In this document: one piece after another, positions 62,315 to 64,000 of the stretch
How the letters are laid out: every line of letters starts with the position of its first letter
How positions within the stretch are numbered: the stretch's first letter is position 1
Source: Syntrophotalea acetylenica
Lineage (GTDB): Bacteria; Desulfobacterota; Desulfuromonadia; Desulfuromonadales; Syntrophotaleaceae
Reading direction: 5' to 3'
Length of the DNA: 64,000 bases
NCBI RefSeq assembly: GCF_001888165.1
Contig: NZ_CP015455.1
Span: 620,001-684,000 of the forward strand
Program-made: the position numbers and the translations under genes
Notes under the pieces: model-generated
Database searches by the model: none
Told to the model about the DNA's origin: nothing
The model's input: only the letters and a program-made list of their open reading frames with translations

Positions 62315-62824
62315 TTATTGCCACATGCCCCGTTTAGCCAGGCGGGCGTCTTCTTCCTTTTCGATAAAATCCCCTTTCAGAGAAAAATCGAAGCGTCGGT
62401 AGACCGCGGCGAGGCCCTGTTGCAGAAGCAGTCTGTTGAGCATGTGTCCGTCGGGCAGGGTGACATAGGCGAGAAGTCGCCCGTAGGTGTCGCGCGTTGG
62501 CGGCTCTGTTCGCAGGACTACGATCCGTCCGAGGCTTTTTGCACGGACATAGGCGTGGGCGCGGTGGTGGATGCGGCGCAGCCTGTCCGGCGCGATGCCT
62601 CGTTGCCGCAAATAGCGATCCCGGTATGAAGCTTCCTTTTCCGGCACGTCGATGCCCAGCAGTCTGACCTTGCCGATGCCGGCAACCCGGATGGTGTCGC
62701 CATCGTAGATATGTGTGACGCGACCCCGCAGGCTTGAGGCGGCGAGGGCATGCGAGGCGCAGGAGACAAGGCACAGAACCAGGGCGAATGCAACGCAAGC
62801 TCCCCGAGAAAAGACCGCGATCAT
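62315..62824 (-). CDS. Thermonuclease-family (SNase-like) exported nuclease
   Basis: A 169-residue protein with a signal peptide (core CVAFALVLCLVSCASHALA) and a staphylococcal nuclease domain. THIYDGDTIRVAGIGKVRLLGIDVPEK holds the metal Asp and first catalytic Arg; RDTYGRLLAYVTLPDG holds the second Arg; NRLLLQQGLAAVYR is the end motif. It cleaves single- or double-stranded nucleic acid with calcium. Its ATG overlaps the stop of the upstream membrane gene (ATGA), so the two are coupled. Confidence 0.88.
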   Translation of the reverse strand: MIAVFSRGACVAFALVLCLVSCASHALAASSLRGRVTHIYDGDTIRVAGIGKVRLLGIDVPEKEASYRDRYLRQRGIAPDRLRRIHHRAHAYVRAKSLGRIVVLRTEPPTRDTYGRLLAYVTLPDGHMLNRLLLQQGLAAVYRRFDFSLKGDFIEKEEDARLAKRGMWQ

Positions 62825-63249
62825 CGGCTGCGGCCGTAGAAGGCGCGGGCGAAAATGCCGGTGGTAGCGCCCCAGATGAGGTTGTAGAAAAGGATGAACA
62901 AGGGGGTGAGAGTGCCAAGGCCGAGGCCGAGCATGCCCGCGTCCGTGCGATTGGGAAAGACAAAAAACAACTGCCAGGCGCAAGGCAGCAGGCTGACCCA
63001 CAGCCCCTTGCGCATCCATTGGATACGACCCCGGGGAGAACTGACCGTTGTGTAATAGAACAGTCCCCACAGCCCGCCCCATACCAGGCGAGGGTGAATC
63101 CACGCGCCGCTCCAGGCGGGGACAAGCTTAACGCCGAGCCATTGGGGCAGTCCGGCGTTGCCTGCCATCCAGGCAGCTCCGCTGCTGATCAGGGCGGCGA
63201 ACACACCGGCGCAGAAACAGATGCACAACAGGCAGCGGGAATTATTCAT
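62821..63249 (-). CDS. Small polytopic membrane protein, function unknown
   Basis: A 142-residue protein with four probable membrane segments (CICFCAGVFAALISSGAAW; VWGGLWGLFYYTT; WVSLLPCAWQLFFVFP; GTLTPLFILFYNLIWG). I do not recognise a family. The start at 63249 gives a compact N-terminus, although no strong ribosome site is seen. It overlaps the nuclease start by four bases and lies 94 bp past the larE stop. Confidence 0.6.
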   Translation of the reverse strand: MNNSRCLLCICFCAGVFAALISSGAAWMAGNAGLPQWLGVKLVPAWSGAWIHPRLVWGGLWGLFYYTTVSSPRGRIQWMRKGLWVSLLPCAWQLFFVFPNRTDAGMLGLGLGTLTPLFILFYNLIWGATTGIFARAFYGRSR

Positions 63250-63343
63250 CGCATTACGTCCATCGGTTGAAATGATTTTTGTGAATACCCCCGCGAAACG
63301 AAGCGGGAACAATTCCGTGGCGGTACGATGGTGCGGAGAAAAA

Positions 63344-64000
63344 TCATCCCTCTGCCTCGGTCAGGATTTCGTTGAGGCTGCCGCTGCGGTAGCCTTCCAG
63401 ATCGAGACAGACATAGGTAAACCCGGCCTCTTTCGCCGCCCGGATAACCGCTCGCCGTGTCGGCTCCGCCAGTATTTGCGACAACAAGGGCAGCGGAATT
63501 TCAATGCGGACGCTGGCGCCATGATGCCGGGCGCGGGATCCGTCGAAACCAAGGCTGCGCAGCGCCGATTCGCATCGATCCACCTGCCGCAGTGCGTGAG
63601 CACTGATGGGCGAACCGTAAGGGATGCGCGACGCCAGGCAGGCGAAGGCCGGGCGCTTCCAGGTTGGCAGCCCGAGCCGTCGGCTCAGGTCGCGGATGTC
63701 CTGTTTGCCAAGGCCGGCCTCGGCCAGCGGGGATCGCACGCCCAGTTCCCGGGCGGCCCGGCTGCCAGGGCGGTAATCCCTGCCATCGTCGAGGTTGGTG
63801 CCGTCCAGCATCAGGGAAAATCCGGTTTGCCGCGCCATTTCGGCACAATCACCGAACAGGGCTTTTTTGCAATGATAACAGCGCAGCGGATCGTTGCGGA
63901 CCACGGCCGGCAGGGCCAGCAGATCGCATGGTACCAGCAGCTGGCGCGCGCCGATCTGATGCGCAAGATCACGGCTGTATTGTTGCTCCCAGGCAGGGAA
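63344..64000 (-). CDS. larE: ATP-dependent sacrificial sulfur transferase LarE, C-terminal part (5' end outside window)
   Basis: The minus-strand frame stays open to the window edge, so the N-terminal PP-loop ATPase start is missing. The visible 218 residues include RQLLVPCDLLALPAVVRNDP, RCYHCKKALFGDC, MLDGTNLDDGRDYRPG, SPLAEAGLGKQDIRDLSRRLGLP and KRPAFACLASRIPYGSPI. These are the conserved blocks of LarE, including the cysteines that donate sulfur. LarE helps to build the nickel-pincer nucleotide cofactor of lactate racemase and related enzymes. LarB and LarC are not in the window. Confidence 0.92.
   Translation of the reverse strand, partial: FPAWEQQYSRDLAHQIGARQLLVPCDLLALPAVVRNDPLRCYHCKKALFGDCAEMARQTGFSLMLDGTNLDDGRDYRPGSRAARELGVRSPLAEAGLGKQDIRDLSRRLGLPTWKRPAFACLASRIPYGSPISAHALRQVDRCESALRSLGFDGSRARHHGASVRIEIPLPLLSQILAEPTRRAVIRAAKEAGFTYVCLDLEGYRSGSLNEILTEAEG

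Noticed and set aside
1-64000. CRISPR array, tRNA or rRNA genes, prophage or insertion sequence
   Set aside because: I looked for regular short direct repeats with spacers, tRNA cloverleaf blocks, and transposase or integrase motifs. None were found in the intergenic regions.

Overview
The window looks like chromosome from an anaerobic, Gram-negative deltaproteobacterium of the Desulfuromonadales (Pelobacter/Syntrophotalea or Geobacter type). This is inferred from the GC-rich coding sequence, the outer-membrane and lipoprotein genes, the c-di-GMP and chemotaxis genes, an acetate kinase and an acetate transporter, rubredoxin-type redox proteins, and small families I associate with Geobacter relatives (DUF4911, DUF5661, CheX-like). 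No database was consulted. There is no prophage, integrase, transposase, CRISPR array, rRNA or tRNA that I can see. It is mostly ordinary core genome with a dispersed non-coding repeat family scattered through it.

Layout. 1-10 kb: the end of hrpB, an MscS channel, an MFS transporter, a Cache-type chemoreceptor with an eroded signalling tip, a HAD phosphatase, a flavoprotein/2-hydroxyacid dehydrogenase pair and folD. 10-19 kb: an oxidoreductase carrying two N-terminal rubredoxin-like knuckles, an NlpC/P60 lipoprotein, a tiny ribbon-helix-helix protein with an operator-like palindrome cluster, ileS-lspA and a BASS-family transporter. 19-28 kb: cyclophilin, an isocitrate/isopropylmalate-type dehydrogenase, trmJ, a REC-REC-GGEEF protein, a DUF4197 protein, prfC and a ferric-reductase-like flavocytochrome. 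27-33 kb: an OmpA protein with three calcium-binding-type repeats, a GIDE-LemA pair, an EF-P-family gene and an acetate transporter. 33-45 kb: uvrC facing a long minus-strand run (MBL hydrolase, HAD, nnr, lapA-like, ackA, DUF5661, malQ), then membrane and small metal-binding proteins. 45-54 kb: cheX-like, a small cysteine protein, a STAS-like protein, a Cache-GGEQF protein, a DEAD-box helicase with a structured leader, a LysE exporter and a second MscS channel. 54-64 kb: lysine 6-transaminase, an inositol monophosphatase-type enzyme, the PEP synthase regulator ppsR, a murein transglycosylase, PEP synthase, UPF0316, a thermonuclease and the 3' part of larE.

Two things stand out. First, a dispersed repeat occurs in two size classes: a 176-bp short form (7002-7177 and 13332-13507) and a long form with an extra segment of about 70 bp (1881-2125 and 52365-52640). 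Its palindromic right end also occurs alone (25511-25541 and 61563-61595). Second, two essential-looking genes are broken in the given sequence. The EF-P-family gene is one base short at a C run, and PEP synthase is one base short at an A run and again at a G run. All three defects are single-base deficits in homopolymers, so sequencing error is the simplest explanation, with real mutation or slippage as alternatives.

Functional links: ackA and the SatP-type transporter point to acetate metabolism. PEP synthase and ppsR together point to gluconeogenesis from pyruvate. Two diguanylate-cyclase-type proteins, one chemoreceptor and a CheX-like protein point to motility and biofilm signalling.
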